A stretch of DNA of 64,000 bases from Microbacterium sp. Au-Mic1 (GCF_021341785.1 NZ_JAJTTF010000004.1:284938-348937), one strand, 5' to 3'; positions 7,816 to 17,476 are shown, counted from the first letter of the stretch. Translations and numbers: made by a program. The notes: a model not told the origin generated them from the sequence alone.

Positions 7816-9294
7816 GTGCTTTCCGCATCGCCCGACGACGCGCTCGCCCCGGACTGGCTGAAGGAACCGGCCGATCCGAACGATCTCGCCCCGGGGGTGT
7901 GGCCGGTCTCCGCGCGGCGTGACGCCGACGGAGAGCTGGAGCTGGGCGGAGTGGGTGTTGCAGAGCTGCGTGCCCGTTTCGGCACCCCGCTCTACGTGCT
8001 CGACGAGGCCGAGGTCCGCGCGCACGCCGCCCGGATCAAGAGCGCGTTCGACATTGCGGCTGCCGCCCACGGCACCAAGGCGCGCGTGTACTACGCCGGC
8101 AAGGCGTTCCTCAGCACCGAGGTCGCCCGCTGGGTCACCCAGGAGGGCCTGCGCGTCGACGTCTGCAGCGGGGGAGAGCTCGAGATCGCCCTGGCCGCGG
8201 GTGTCAAGCCGTCCCGGATCGGCTTCCACGGCAACAACAAGAGCGTCGCCGAGTTGGAGCGCGCCGTCGAGGTCGGCGTCGGCACGATCATCCTGGACTC
8301 CGCGATCGAGATCGAGCGCCTCGGTGCGATCGCCGAGCGCCGCAGCGCCGAGAGCAGCGGCACCGGTGCGGACGGGTACGTACAGCGTGTGCTGCTGCGG
8401 GTGAACAGCGGCGTGCACGCGGAGACCCACGACTTCCTCGCCACCGCGCACGAGGACCAGAAGTTCGGCACCCCGCTGGAGGCGGCGCCCGCGCTGGTCG
8501 AGCGGATCCGTGAGATCCCCAGCCTGAGGCTGCGCGGTCTGCACTGCCACATCGGATCGCAGATCTTCGGATCCGCCGGCTTCGCCGAGTCCGCGTCGCG
8601 GGTCGTCGAGCTGCACGCCGAGCTGCGCGAGGGCGGGGAGCTGCCCCTGCTCAACCTCGGCGGCGGCTTCGGCATCGCCTACACCGCCGCCGACGATCCG
8701 ACGCCGATCGAGGAGCTCGCCACCGCCATCGTCGAGGCGGTCGCCCGCGAGTGCGAGGTGCGCGGCATCCCGATCCCGACGCTCGCGTTCGAGCCGGGGC
8801 GCGCCGTCGTCGGACAGGCGGGGGTGACCCTGTACGAGGTCGGAACCACTAAGGCGGTCTCGCTCGGGGACCGCGGAGAACGCCTCTACGTGAGCGTCGA
8901 CGGCGGCATGAGCGACAACGCGCGCCCCGCACTGTACGGCTCCCAGTACTCGGCGCGCATCGCGTCGCGCGAAGGCACGGGAGCGCCCGCGCTCGCGCGG
9001 GTCGTGGGCTCGCACTGCGAATCGGGGGACATCGTCGTCGATCACGAGTACCTCCCCTCCGACGTCACCCCGGGCGACCTGCTCGCGGTGCCGGCGACCG
9101 GCGCGTACTGTCACGCGCTGTCCAGCAACTACAACCACACCCCGCGTCCCGCGGTCGTCGCCGTGCGCGACGGCCACGCGCGGGTGATCGTGCGGGGGGA
9201 GACCCTCGACGACCTCCTCTCCAGGGATGCCGGCATCGCCGCTCCGCGGACGAAGGAGCGCACCGGTGCGCGCACCGGAGAAGGAGAAGCATGA
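7816..9294 (+). CDS. lysA: Diaminopimelate decarboxylase
   Basis: Last step of lysine synthesis, meso-diaminopimelate to L-lysine; PLP-dependent, fold type III. 492 residues from a GTG at 7816. The PLP lysine is K96 in YYAGKAF. Other signatures are HCHIGSQIF, the phosphate-binding NLGGGFGIAY, EPGRAVVGQAG and the catalytic CESGD loop (C401). An N-terminal extension of about 40 residues precedes the barrel. The stop overlaps the hom start (ATGA), so lysA, hom and thrB form one unit for the aspartate-family pathway. Possible -10 boxes are TAGAAT (7744) or GAATAT nearer the start; I could not choose between them. No lysine riboswitch was recognised upstream. Confidence 0.96.
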   Translation: MLSASPDDALAPDWLKEPADPNDLAPGVWPVSARRDADGELELGGVGVAELRARFGTPLYVLDEAEVRAHAARIKSAFDIAAAAHGTKARVYYAGKAFLSTEVARWVTQEGLRVDVCSGGELEIALAAGVKPSRIGFHGNNKSVAELERAVEVGVGTIILDSAIEIERLGAIAERRSAESSGTGADGYVQRVLLRVNSGVHAETHDFLATAHEDQKFGTPLEAAPALVERIREIPSLRLRGLHCHIGSQIFGSAGFAESASRVVELHAELREGGELPLLNLGGGFGIAYTAADDPTPIEELATAIVEAVARECEVRGIPIPTLAFEPGRAVVGQAGVTLYEVGTTKAVSLGDRGERLYVSVDGGMSDNARPALYGSQYSARIASREGTGAPALARVVGSHCESGDIVVDHEYLPSDVTPGDLLAVPATGAYCHALSSNYNHTPRPAVVAVRDGHARVIVRGETLDDLLSRDAGIAAPRTKERTGARTGEGEA

Positions 9295-10610
9295 CGGAAC
9301 TCGACGGCACCCGCCGCCCCCTCCGCGTCGCCCTGCTCGGGGCAGGATCCGTGGGATCGCAGGTCGCGCGCCTGCTCCTGGAGCACCAGGGCGATCTCGC
9401 CGAGCGCAGCGGCGCGCAGCTCGAGCTCGCGGGGATCCTGGTCCGCGACGTCGATGCCCCGCGCGACGCGGAGCTGCCGCGGGAGCTGCTCACGACCGAC
9501 GCCGAGGCCCTGATCCAGAGCGCGGACATCGTCATCGAGCTCATGGGCGGGATCGAGCCCGCGCGCGGCTACGTGCTGCAGGCGCTGCGCAGCGGGGCCG
9601 ACGTCGTCACCGGCAACAAGGCGCTGCTGGCCACGCACGGCGCGGAGATCTTCGAGGCCGCGGACCAGGTCGGCGCCTCCGTGTCGTACGAGGCGGCTGT
9701 GGCCGCGGCGATCCCGATCATCCGTCCGCTGCGCGACTCGCTCGCCGGCGACCGGATCAAGCGGATCTTCGGCATCGTCAACGGAAGCACGAACTACATC
9801 CTCGATTCCATGGACCGTCAGGGCCTGAGCGCCGAGGAGGCGCAGCGGATCGCCACCGACCTCGGCTATCTGGAGGCGGATCCCACACTCGACCTCGAGG
9901 GGTACGACGCAGCGCAGAAGGCCGCGATCCTGGCCAGCCTCGCCTTCCACACGCAGGTCTCGATCGATGACGTGCACCGCCAGGGCATCGAATCCGTCAC
10001 CGCCGACATGATCGCGGACGCCCGCCGCGCGGGCTACGTGATCAAGCTGCTCGCGGTCTGCGAGCGCCTCTCCGAGAACGGCGGCGACGCGGTCTCGGTG
10101 CGCGTGTACCCGGCGCTGATCGACCGCGAGCATCCGATGGCGAGCGTGCACGGCGGCAACAACGCCGTGTTCGTGGAGGCCGAGGCCGCCGGTCCGCTCA
10201 TGTTCTATGGTGCGGGGGCGGGCGGCGTGCAGACCGCGTCGGCCGTGCTCGGCGATGTCGTCTCGGCCGCACGCCGGCACATCGCCGGCGGCGTCGGCGT
10301 GGGGGAGTCGGCCCGGCAGAGCCTGCCGATCGCGCCGTTCGGACACATCACCACGCGCTACCAGATCACCATCGAGGTCGCCGACGTCACGGGCGTGCTC
10401 GCGACCGTGGCCGGAATACTCAGCGACCACGGCGTCTCCATCGCGACTGCGCTGCAGACCATCGAGCGAGGCGAGCAGAGCAGCACCGCCCGCATCGTGA
10501 TCGGCACCCACCGCGCCACCGAGCAGGCGCTCAGCGACACCGTCGCCCGCCTGGCCGACAGCGACGCCGTCACCCGTGTGGTGTCGGTGCTGCGGGTCGA
10601 GGGGGAGTGA
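9291..10610 (+). CDS. hom: Homoserine dehydrogenase with ACT domain
   Basis: Reduces aspartate semialdehyde to homoserine at the branch to methionine and threonine. 439 residues. The NAD(P)-binding motif LLGAGSVG lies at residues 14-21. The catalytic region contains NGSTNYILDSM and EADPTLDLEGYDAAQKA, and GGNNAVFVEAE falls between the domains. A C-terminal ACT domain (YQITIEVADVTGVLATVAGI) is the usual site of threonine feedback in actinobacterial enzymes. A strong ribosome site, GGAGAAGGAG, precedes the ATG, which overlaps the lysA stop. The thrB GTG overlaps the hom stop. Confidence 0.96.
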   Translation: MTELDGTRRPLRVALLGAGSVGSQVARLLLEHQGDLAERSGAQLELAGILVRDVDAPRDAELPRELLTTDAEALIQSADIVIELMGGIEPARGYVLQALRSGADVVTGNKALLATHGAEIFEAADQVGASVSYEAAVAAAIPIIRPLRDSLAGDRIKRIFGIVNGSTNYILDSMDRQGLSAEEAQRIATDLGYLEADPTLDLEGYDAAQKAAILASLAFHTQVSIDDVHRQGIESVTADMIADARRAGYVIKLLAVCERLSENGGDAVSVRVYPALIDREHPMASVHGGNNAVFVEAEAAGPLMFYGAGAGGVQTASAVLGDVVSAARRHIAGGVGVGESARQSLPIAPFGHITTRYQITIEVADVTGVLATVAGILSDHGVSIATALQTIERGEQSSTARIVIGTHRATEQALSDTVARLADSDAVTRVVSVLRVEGE

Positions 10611-11569
10611 CGGTGAACGCTGCCAGCGGCCCGATGCCGGGGCGCACCGTCGAGGTGCGCGTCCCCGCCACGAGCGCCAACCTCGGTCCGGGGTTCGACA
10701 CCCTGGGCCTCGCGCTCAGCATGTACGACGAGCTCGAGGTCACGGCCCTCGAGCCGGGACTGATCGAGGTCGAGGTCTCCGGATCCGGCGCCGAGGAGAT
10801 CGCGCGCGACGCGTCCAACCTCGTCGTCCGATCGATCGCGCACGTCTTCGCCGATGCGGGCGTCACGATGCCCGGCATCCGTCTCGTGGCGCGCAACGGC
10901 GTACCGCACGGGCGGGGCCTCGGCTCCTCCGGCGCCGCGGTCGCCGCGGGCGTGCTGGCCGCGCAGGGACTGCTGGCGGGAGTCGTCGAGCTCGACGACG
11001 CCGCGCTGCTGCGCCTCGCGACGGAGCTCGAGGGGCACCCGGACAACGTCGCGCCGGCACTGTTCGGCGGTCTGACGATCGCGTGGACGGCCGAGCGCGG
11101 ACCGCAGCACAAGAAGCTGCTCGTGCATCGCGGCGTCTCGCCGCTGGTGCTGGTGCCCGGCTACACGATGTCCACCAAGGCGGCGCGCAGCCTGCAGCCC
11201 GAGCAGGTGCCCAGCGAGGACGCGGTGTTCAACGTCTCCCGCTCCGCGCTGCTCATCGCCGCGCTCACGCAGAGCCCCGACGTGCTGCTGGACGCCACCG
11301 ACGACCGCCTGCACCAGGACTACCGCGCGCCCGCGATGCCGGAGACGAACCGGCTCGTGCGCGCCCTGCGCGCGGAAGGGTTCGCGGCGGTCGTCTCCGG
11401 CGCCGGCCCCAGCGTGCTCGTGCTGTGCGACGGGCCCGGCAGCCGCCTCGAGGCGGTGCGGATCGCGGACGCTGTCACGGACACTCCGTGGATCCCGCAG
11501 ATGGTCGCCGTCGATGTGCGAGGTGGTACAGTGAGGGAACGAGCGGAGGGTTCTTCGTCACAATCGTGA
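10607..11569 (+). CDS. thrB: Homoserine kinase
   Basis: Phosphorylates homoserine on the way to threonine; GHMP kinase family. The 320-residue product starts at a GTG that overlaps the hom stop (GTGA); a second GTG at 10613 is an alternative. Motif 1 (VPATSANLGPGFDTLG), the ATP loop (PHGRGLGSSGAAVAAG) and motif 3 (SGAGPSVLVL) are all intact. thrC is not adjacent. The final 15 codons carry a plausible promoter for rho. Confidence 0.96.
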   Translation: MTVNAASGPMPGRTVEVRVPATSANLGPGFDTLGLALSMYDELEVTALEPGLIEVEVSGSGAEEIARDASNLVVRSIAHVFADAGVTMPGIRLVARNGVPHGRGLGSSGAAVAAGVLAAQGLLAGVVELDDAALLRLATELEGHPDNVAPALFGGLTIAWTAERGPQHKKLLVHRGVSPLVLVPGYTMSTKAARSLQPEQVPSEDAVFNVSRSALLIAALTQSPDVLLDATDDRLHQDYRAPAMPETNRLVRALRAEGFAAVVSGAGPSVLVLCDGPGSRLEAVRIADAVTDTPWIPQMVAVDVRGGTVRERAEGSSSQS

Positions 11570-11766
11570 TCCCGACCCGCGACGCACTTCCCGCGTCAAC
11601 CGCACAGCACCCGAAACCGCACCATGAGCCGGTCACCGAGCTCTCTGAGGGCGTGTTCTCCGGGTGGCATGCAGGGGACAGCCTGTTCTCGGCATGATCG
11701 TGCGGTCGCGCCCCGGCATCTGCCGTGTGCGCGTCGAATTTCCCACGACTTACAAGAGGAGTACTC
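11527..11766 (+). promoter_or_regulatory. Probable rho promoter (TACAGT) and long rho leader
   Basis: TACAGT at 11527-11532, inside the end of thrB, would start a transcript near 11539 and leave about 230 nt before the rho GTG. That is unusually long for this window, where most leaders are short. The leader contains a GGAGGG at 11545, a 43-codon open frame (11566-11697) and the AAGAGGAG site for rho at 11754-11761. Rho leaders are often autoregulated in bacteria; that is inferred here, not shown. Confidence 0.4.
11566..11697 (+). CDS. Candidate 43-codon leader ORF between thrB and rho
   Basis: An open frame starts with a GTG that overlaps the thrB stop (GTGA) and ends 69 nt before rho. The product would be 43 residues, rich in His and Pro in the middle (AQHPKPHHEP) and ending SGWHAGDSLFSA. 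About three quarters of third positions are G or C, somewhat less than the neighbouring genes. The nearest Shine-Dalgarno-like sequence, GGAGGG at 11545, is 15 nt away, which is too far to be ideal. It could be a regulatory leader peptide for rho or a chance open frame. I do not recognise the sequence. Confidence 0.3.
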   Translation: MIPTRDALPASTAQHPKPHHEPVTELSEGVFSGWHAGDSLFSA

Positions 11767-13728
11767 GTGGAGACCATCTCCGAGACCCAGATCGAAACCT
11801 CGGCACGCGTCGAATCGACGTCGCAGCCCGAGCAGGCGTCCGCCCAGGACGCTCCCAAGGCCCCGCGCAAGCGCGCTCCGCGCCGTGCGACCACCGCCAC
11901 CGCTGCCGCGAAGGCTGCCGAGGCCGCCGAGACCGCGCCCTCCGCTGCTGAGGCGCCCGCCGCCGAGGCGGCGGCCGAGGAGGCCCCGAAGGCGAAGGCT
12001 CCGCGCCGCAGCCGCGCGAAGAAGGCTGAGGAGGCCCCCGCAGAGACGGGCGGCGCCGACGCCGCCCCCGCTGCCGAGGCCGCACCCGTCGTCGAGGCCC
12101 CCGCCGAGGAGGCCCCGAAGGCGAAGGCCCCGCGCCGCAGCCGTGCGAAGAAGACCGAGGACGCCCCGGCGGAGTCCGGCGACGCGGCACCGGCCGAGGC
12201 CGCATCCGAGCCCGCCGCCAAGGAGGTGCCTGCCGAGCCGGCGCCCGCCGACGCGCAGCCCGCCGAGACCGCTGCGGACGGAGGCGAGGAGACGACCAGC
12301 CGCAGCCGCAGCCGGTCCCGCTCGCGCAGCCGCAACCGCAACGGCGGCCAGGACGGCCAGAGCAGCGGCCAGGGCAACGGCCAGAACAACAACGGCCAGA
12401 ACAACAACCAGGGCGGTCAGGGCGGCCGCGGTGGCGCCCAGGACATCGATGAGGACGGCGGCAGCGCCCGCGGTCGCCAGCGCAACAAGCGACGCGGCGG
12501 CCAGAACCAGAACGTCGACGAGTTCGAGACCGAGATCGGCGAGGACGACGTCCTCATCCCGATCGCCGGCATCCTCGATGTGCTCGACAACTACGCGTTC
12601 GTGCGCACCACGGGCTACCTGTCCGGCCCCAGCGACGTGTACGTCTCGCTCGGCCAGGTCAAGAAGTACAACCTGCGCAAGGGCGACGCGGTCGTCGGAG
12701 CGATCAAGCAGCCGCGCGAGGGCGAGCAGCAGGGCCGCCAGAAGTACAACGCGCTGGTGAAGGTCGACTCGGTCAACGGACTGAGCACCGACGACGCCGC
12801 GAACCGCGTCGAGTTCTCCGCTCTCACGCCGCTCTACCCGCAGGAGCGTCTGCGCCTGGAGACGGCGCCGGAGAAGCTCACGCAGCGCATCATCGACCTG
12901 GTCGCCCCGATCGGCAAGGGCCAGCGCGGCCTCATCGTCGCGCCCCCGAAGGCGGGCAAGACGATCGTGCTGCAGCAGATCGCCAATGCGATCGCGCAGA
13001 ACAACCCCGAGGTGCACCTCATGGTCGTGCTCGTCGACGAGCGCCCCGAAGAGGTCACCGACATGCAGCGCACGGTGAAGGGCGAGGTCATCGCCTCGAC
13101 CTTCGACCGCCCGGCCGAGGACCACACCACGGTCGCCGAGCTCGCGATCGAGCGCGCCAAGCGCCTCGTCGAACTGGGCCGCGACGTGGTCGTGCTGCTC
13201 GACTCGATCACCCGCCTCGGCCGCGCGTACAACATCTCGGCTCCCGCATCCGGTCGCGTGCTCACCGGTGGCGTGGACGCTTCGGCGCTGTACCCGCCGA
13301 AGCGCTTCTTCGGAGCCGCGCGCAACATCGAGAACGGCGGATCCCTCACGATCCTCGCCACCGCGCTGGTGGAGACCGGATCCAAGATGGACGAGGTCAT
13401 CTTCGAGGAGTTCAAGGGCACCGGCAACAGCGAGCTGCGCCTGAGCCGCGCGCTGGCCGACAAGCGGATCTTCCCGGCCGTGGACGTCAACGCGTCCTCG
13501 ACCCGCCGCGAGGAGATGCTGCTGAGCCCCGACGAGGTCAAGATCACCTGGAAGCTGCGCCGCGCCCTCGCCGGGCTCGACCCGCAGCAGGCCCTCGAGG
13601 TCGTCCTCGGCAAGCTCAAGGAGACCGACTCGAACGTCGAGTTCCTGCTGCAGATGCAGAACGCGCAGCTCGGCAAGCCGGCCTCCGGCACCGGCCACAG
13701 CCACGCCTCCGAGAACAGCATCCGCTGA
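11767..13728 (+). CDS. rho: Transcription termination factor Rho with long disordered N-terminal insert
   Basis: Hexameric RNA helicase that ends transcription. 653 residues from GTG 11767, chosen because AAGAGGAG lies 5 nt upstream; the frame is open 14 codons further. Residues 1-245 or so are low complexity: Ala/Glu/Pro stretches with two copies of an [14 protein letters not shown] block, then an Arg-Ser run, then a Gln/Asn/Gly-rich segment ([18 protein letters not shown]). The RNA-binding domain follows, with the P-loop APPKAGKT at 392-399, Walker [14 protein letters not shown] and the C-terminal ATPase core. Large inserts of this type are known in actinobacterial Rho and contribute RNA binding. 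prfA lies 46 nt downstream. Confidence 0.96.
   Translation: METISETQIETSARVESTSQPEQASAQDAPKAPRKRAPRRATTATAAAKAAEAAETAPSAAEAPAAEAAAEEAPKAKAPRRSRAKKAEEAPAETGGADAAPAAEAAPVVEAPAEEAPKAKAPRRSRAKKTEDAPAESGDAAPAEAASEPAAKEVPAEPAPADAQPAETAADGGEETTSRSRSRSRSRSRNRNGGQDGQSSGQGNGQNNNGQNNNQGGQGGRGGAQDIDEDGGSARGRQRNKRRGGQNQNVDEFETEIGEDDVLIPIAGILDVLDNYAFVRTTGYLSGPSDVYVSLGQVKKYNLRKGDAVVGAIKQPREGEQQGRQKYNALVKVDSVNGLSTDDAANRVEFSALTPLYPQERLRLETAPEKLTQRIIDLVAPIGKGQRGLIVAPPKAGKTIVLQQIANAIAQNNPEVHLMVVLVDERPEEVTDMQRTVKGEVIASTFDRPAEDHTTVAELAIERAKRLVELGRDVVVLLDSITRLGRAYNISAPASGRVLTGGVDASALYPPKRFFGAARNIENGGSLTILATALVETGSKMDEVIFEEFKGTGNSELRLSRALADKRIFPAVDVNASSTRREEMLLSPDEVKITWKLRRALAGLDPQQALEVVLGKLKETDSNVEFLLQMQNAQLGKPASGTGHSHASENSIR
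11974..12171 (+). repeat. Two imperfect direct repeats (period 129 bp) within rho
   Basis: About 65 bp beginning at 11974 recurs at 12103, giving a period of 129 bp or 43 codons. Both copies encode [16 protein letters not shown] followed by a short acidic stretch. Differences are mostly at third codon positions, so the repeat is an old in-frame duplication that kept its protein sequence. It lies in the basic, disordered region of Rho. Confidence 0.75.
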
Positions 13729-13774
13729 TCCGCGCAGCCTGAACGCTGCCTCATCCGGGAGGGATCCGGTCGTC

Positions 13775-14854
13775 ATGTTCGAGCAGGTCGAGTCGCTGCG
13801 CGACGAGCACCGCAGGGTGGAGAAGGAGCTCTCCGACCCCGAGGTGCACGCCGACGCCGCACGGGCGAAGCGGGTCAACCGCCGCTACGCCGAGCTCAGC
13901 CGCATCGTGAAGGCGCATGACGACTGGATCTCCGCCGGCGAGGATCTCGACACCGCCCGCGAGTTCGCCCGCGAGGACGAGTCCATCGCGGCGGAGATCC
14001 CCGGCATGGAGGAGGGGCTGCAGGTCGCGCAGGAGAAGCTCCGGCGCCTGCTGATCCCTCGGGATCCGGACGACGCGCGCGACGTGATCATGGAGATCAA
14101 GGCGGGGGAGGGCGGAGCAGAGTCCGCCCTCTTCGCCGCCGATCTGCTGCGCATGTACGTGCAGTACGCCGCCTCGAAGGGCTGGAAGACCGAGCTGCTG
14201 GAGCGCACCGAGTCGGATCTCGGCGGCTACAAGGACGTGCAGGTCGCGATCAAGGGATCCTCGACCGATCCCTCGCAGGGCGTCTGGGCGCACCTCAAGT
14301 ACGAGGGCGGCGTGCACCGGGTGCAGCGCGTCCCGGCGACCGAGTCGCAGGGGCGCATCCACACGTCCACGACGGGCGTGCTGGTGTTCCCCGAGGTCGA
14401 CGAGCCCGACGAGATCGCGATCAACCAGAACGACCTCAAGATCGACGTGTTCCGCTCCTCGGGCCCCGGCGGGCAGTCCGTGAACACGACCGACTCCGCG
14501 GTGCGCATCACGCACGTGCCGAGCGGGATCGTCGTCTCCATGCAGAACGAGAAGTCGCAGTTGCAGAACCGCGAGGCGGCCATGCGCGTGCTGCGCGCCC
14601 GCCTGCTCGCCAAGCAGCAGGAGGAGCTCGACGCTGCGGCCTCGGACGCGCGTCGCTCGCAGATCCGTGGCATGGACCGCTCCGAGCGGATCCGCACGTA
14701 CAACTTCCCCGAGAACCGGATCGCGGATCACCGTACCGGCTTCAAGGCCTACAACCTCGACCAGGTGATGGACGGCGCGCTCGAGCCGCTCATCGAATCC
14801 GCGATCCACGCGGACGAGGAGGCCAGGCTCGCCGCCCTCGGCGCCGAGGGCTGA
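13775..14854 (+). CDS. prfA: Peptide chain release factor 1
   Basis: Recognises UAA and UAG stop codons and triggers peptide release. 359 residues, normal for RF1. The codon-recognition motif PAT (residues 187-189) sits in [10 protein letters not shown], which separates RF1 from RF2. The catalytic GGQ is G232-G-Q234 in [27 protein letters not shown] lies upstream of the ATG. The usual partner prmC, which methylates this glutamine, is in the same window at 23762 but not adjacent. It probably shares the rho transcript. Confidence 0.97.
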   Translation: MFEQVESLRDEHRRVEKELSDPEVHADAARAKRVNRRYAELSRIVKAHDDWISAGEDLDTAREFAREDESIAAEIPGMEEGLQVAQEKLRRLLIPRDPDDARDVIMEIKAGEGGAESALFAADLLRMYVQYAASKGWKTELLERTESDLGGYKDVQVAIKGSSTDPSQGVWAHLKYEGGVHRVQRVPATESQGRIHTSTTGVLVFPEVDEPDEIAINQNDLKIDVFRSSGPGGQSVNTTDSAVRITHVPSGIVVSMQNEKSQLQNREAAMRVLRARLLAKQQEELDAAASDARRSQIRGMDRSERIRTYNFPENRIADHRTGFKAYNLDQVMDGALEPLIESAIHADEEARLAALGAEG

Positions 14855-14934
14855 GCCGAGCGGGTTCTCGTGATCGGCCGCCTGCTCCGCGGGCGCAGCG
14901 TCCCGCTCGCCCTGCGGCACTCACTGGTGCCGGC

Positions 14935-15936
14935 TTACGACGGGAACACCATCGGCACGACGGCGACGCTGCGGCCCTCGTGATCGAGCACGTGTCCGAG
15001 GCGCTTGTCGGTGCGCATCGAGAGTGTGCGCTGACGCACCGCGACCTCGGGGATGCGCGACATCAGAGCCACCTCGATCCGCTGCAGCTCCACCAGATCC
15101 TGCACCCACAGCGTCGCGGCGAGGTTGGCGGAGCCGAAGACCTCGACACTGAGGCGGCACGAGGGCTGTTCGGCGAAGAACCGCGCGGCCTCCTCGAGGC
15201 GGGGCGCGGGAACGCTCATGATGAACGACGCCTCGCGTCGTGACGAGTCGTAGCGGCGTGCCCTGTCGCACCGCAGCGTCAGGATGCCTCGGCTGAGCAG
15301 GCTGGTCGTGTGGCGCCGTGCGGTCTGCGCCGATCGTTCGAGCACCGCGCCCAACTGCTCCCATGTCAAGCGCCCGTCGCGGGTGAGCGCCTCCACCAGC
15401 TGCACCTCGACCTGGCGGCGTCCGGCCGATGCCGTGCGCTCCTGCTGGAGCGTGCGCGCCTGGGCGGGCGCGATGGTCCCCGACCGCCACTGGGTTCCGT
15501 GCCGGTGCAGGCGGGTCGCGACCAGGATCTCCTTGCGGAGGATGCCGGGTACGGCGGCCAGTGCCGCGCCGATGTCCTCGAGCAGCGAGGGCAGAGAAGC
15601 GCCGAAGCAGTCGAGCATGAGGTCGTACTCGCCGGTGACGCGCGAGATCGTCGCGAAGGTGGGGCAGGCGGCCAGCACGGCGATCGCCGTCTCGAGGTGT
15701 GCTGGATCGATCGCGAGATACGCGAACGCGCATCCCGCCTCGGCGACGAACAGGTGGCCGGGAGACGGCGTCACCCACGCGTCGCCGGCCGCGCGGAGAA
15801 CTGCCCACCGTCGCGCGACGGTGGTGGCGGACAGATCCAGTGCCGCGCCGATCGCCGTCCAGTCGGCTCGCGGGTTGATCTCGAGCGCGCCGAGCAGCGC
15901 AAGATCGATCTCCGAGGGTTCGGTGGTTTCCGGCAT
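14935..15936 (-). CDS. Lrp/AsnC-family regulator with two complete HTH-RAM modules
   Basis: The 333-residue product is twice the usual Lrp size. The first module has an AsnC-type HTH at about residues 10-56 (LLGALEINPRADWTAIGAAL) and a ligand-type domain at about 65-150 with VTGEYDLMLDCFG. The second has another HTH at about 175-220 (LTWEQLGAVLERSAQTARRH) and a second, more diverged ligand domain to the end. The ATG at 15936 is chosen because the HTH starts a few residues later; the open frame continues upstream without support. It is divergent from an MFS transporter and M20 amidohydrolase pair that it probably controls. The ligand is unknown, possibly an amino acid or amide. Confidence 0.85.
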   Translation of the reverse strand: MPETTEPSEIDLALLGALEINPRADWTAIGAALDLSATTVARRWAVLRAAGDAWVTPSPGHLFVAEAGCAFAYLAIDPAHLETAIAVLAACPTFATISRVTGEYDLMLDCFGASLPSLLEDIGAALAAVPGILRKEILVATRLHRHGTQWRSGTIAPAQARTLQQERTASAGRRQVEVQLVEALTRDGRLTWEQLGAVLERSAQTARRHTTSLLSRGILTLRCDRARRYDSSRREASFIMSVPAPRLEEAARFFAEQPSCRLSVEVFGSANLAATLWVQDLVELQRIEVALMSRIPEVAVRQRTLSMRTDKRLGHVLDHEGRSVAVVPMVFPS

Positions 15937-15945
15937 TCTGAACGC

Positions 15946-15960
15946 CAATCTGTCTGATTG
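15946..15960. promoter_or_regulatory. CAATC-N5-GATTG inverted repeat, candidate Lrp operator
   Basis: A perfect 5-bp inverted repeat in an AT-richer patch lies 10 nt upstream of the Lrp-type gene and 98 nt upstream of the MFS gene. Lrp-family sites are often AT-rich 15-bp dyads like this. The assignment to the adjacent regulator is inferred from position. Confidence 0.3.
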
Positions 15961-16057
15961 CTGCATTCTGGCATGAACCACGTCCGCGAAAAATACGGTG
16001 GGCGTCGTCCGCGAAGACGTGGACCGTACCCGATGTTCCAACGAAGGACTCCGTGCC

Positions 16058-17476
16058 ATGTCATCCGCCCCTTCTCCCGCCACCGCGCGGTCGCGCACCG
16101 TCGCGCCGATCGTCGGCGTCATCGTCGCGATGGCGCTCATCGAGGCGCTCTCCGGCATCACCCAGGGCTACATCAACCCGATCCTGCCCGCGCTCGGACC
16201 CGAGCTGAAGATCGACGATCCGACCATCAACGGGCTGTTCCTCATCTCGTCCGTCGCATTCGCGGTGATGACGCCGATCATCTCGCGCCTGGGTGACAGC
16301 CTGGGCTGCCGTCTCGTCCTGCGCATCACTGCCGCCGTCGTCGCGCTCGGCGTGTTCCTCATGGCGCTGTGGCCGACGCTGGCGACCGTCACGATCGGCG
16401 TCGTCATGCTCACCTGCGTGGTCGGTTTCATCCCGCTGATGATGGGAATCCTGCGTGCAACGGATGCCGCGGCGACCCGCAGCGGCGTGGGTGCCATGAT
16501 CGCGACGCTGATGATCACCGTCGGGCTCGGCGGCCTCCTCGCCGGTGTCGTCGGCGCGCAGCGCCCGACCCTCGGCTTCTGGGTCGCCGTGCCGTTCGCG
16601 GTCATCGCGCTCGTGGCATCCCTCTTCCTGCCGAAGGGACTCGAGGGCACTCGTGAACCCCTCGCCGTGCTGCCTCTGGCGTCGTGCACGCTCGGGCTCA
16701 TCGGCTTCGTCACGGCGATGTCGATGGGAGGTGATTGGGGATGGGCCTCCCCGCTCACCCTCATCACGGGCATCGGCGGGATCGCCCTGCTGGCGCTGTG
16801 GTGGCGCCTGGACCGCCGCGCGGACGCCACGCGATTCATCGACCTGCGGATGCTGTCGATCCCGCGGGTGCGCATCGTCACGGTCGTCACATTCCTGTTC
16901 GGCTTCGCCTCGATCAGCTACTTCGGAACCAACGGCATCTTCCTTCACTCGGACGCCGCGATCACCTCGTACGGCTTCGGCATGAACCCGCTGCACATCG
17001 CGATCATCCTGGCCGCGTGCTCGGTGCTCGCGTTCGCCTCGTCGTTGGCGCTGCCGCCTTTCATGCGGCGCGTCGGCGAGCGGGCCGCGCTGTTCACCGC
17101 GGCCGCGCTGCTCGCACTCGGCTTCGCGCTCATGGCCGCATTGCACGGCACCATCGCCGGCTACATCGTCGGGTTCAGCGTGTTCTACCTGGGTATCGGC
17201 GCCTACCAGGCGGCGACGCGCACACTCAGCGTCGAGGGCGTTCCGGTGGACGAGACCGCGACCGCAGCGGGCCTGAACGAGCTGGCACTTTCCGTCGGGG
17301 TCGCGATCGGCGCCGCGGCGGTCAAGCTCATCTCGACGGCGTTCGTGGCGGCCGATGGCCACATCTCCCTCGGCGGCGTCCTCGCCATCTGGCTGACGCT
17401 GCTGGTGGCAGCCGCCCTGGCCGGCGTCGTCGCGTTGAGGTACCCCCGCAAGACGGCTCTGGAGGCGAACGCATGA
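16058..17476 (+). CDS. MFS transporter
   Basis: A 472-residue integral membrane protein of the major facilitator superfamily with at least twelve hydrophobic segments. The loop after helix 2 (SRLGDSLGCRLVLRI) matches the MFS signature GxLxDxxGRR/K. The ATG at 16058 is preferred over the in-frame upstream codons because AAGGA precedes it and the hydrophobic domain starts soon after. The last codons overlap the M20 peptidase start (ATGA), so transporter and hydrolase are coupled. This suggests import of an N-acylated or amidated compound that the hydrolase then cleaves. Export cannot be excluded. Confidence 0.85.
   Translation: MSSAPSPATARSRTVAPIVGVIVAMALIEALSGITQGYINPILPALGPELKIDDPTINGLFLISSVAFAVMTPIISRLGDSLGCRLVLRITAAVVALGVFLMALWPTLATVTIGVVMLTCVVGFIPLMMGILRATDAAATRSGVGAMIATLMITVGLGGLLAGVVGAQRPTLGFWVAVPFAVIALVASLFLPKGLEGTREPLAVLPLASCTLGLIGFVTAMSMGGDWGWASPLTLITGIGGIALLALWWRLDRRADATRFIDLRMLSIPRVRIVTVVTFLFGFASISYFGTNGIFLHSDAAITSYGFGMNPLHIAIILAACSVLAFASSLALPPFMRRVGERAALFTAAALLALGFALMAALHGTIAGYIVGFSVFYLGIGAYQAATRTLSVEGVPVDETATAAGLNELALSVGVAIGAAAVKLISTAFVAADGHISLGGVLAIWLTLLVAAALAGVVALRYPRKTALEANA

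Noticed and set aside
7816..7900. Lysine riboswitch or Lys leader peptide before lysA
   Set aside because: No run of Lys codons or L-box elements was found in 7690-7815.
11974..12171. Repeats in rho as a possible CRISPR or mobile element
   Set aside because: Only two in-frame copies within a coding region, no spacers of constant length, no cas genes.
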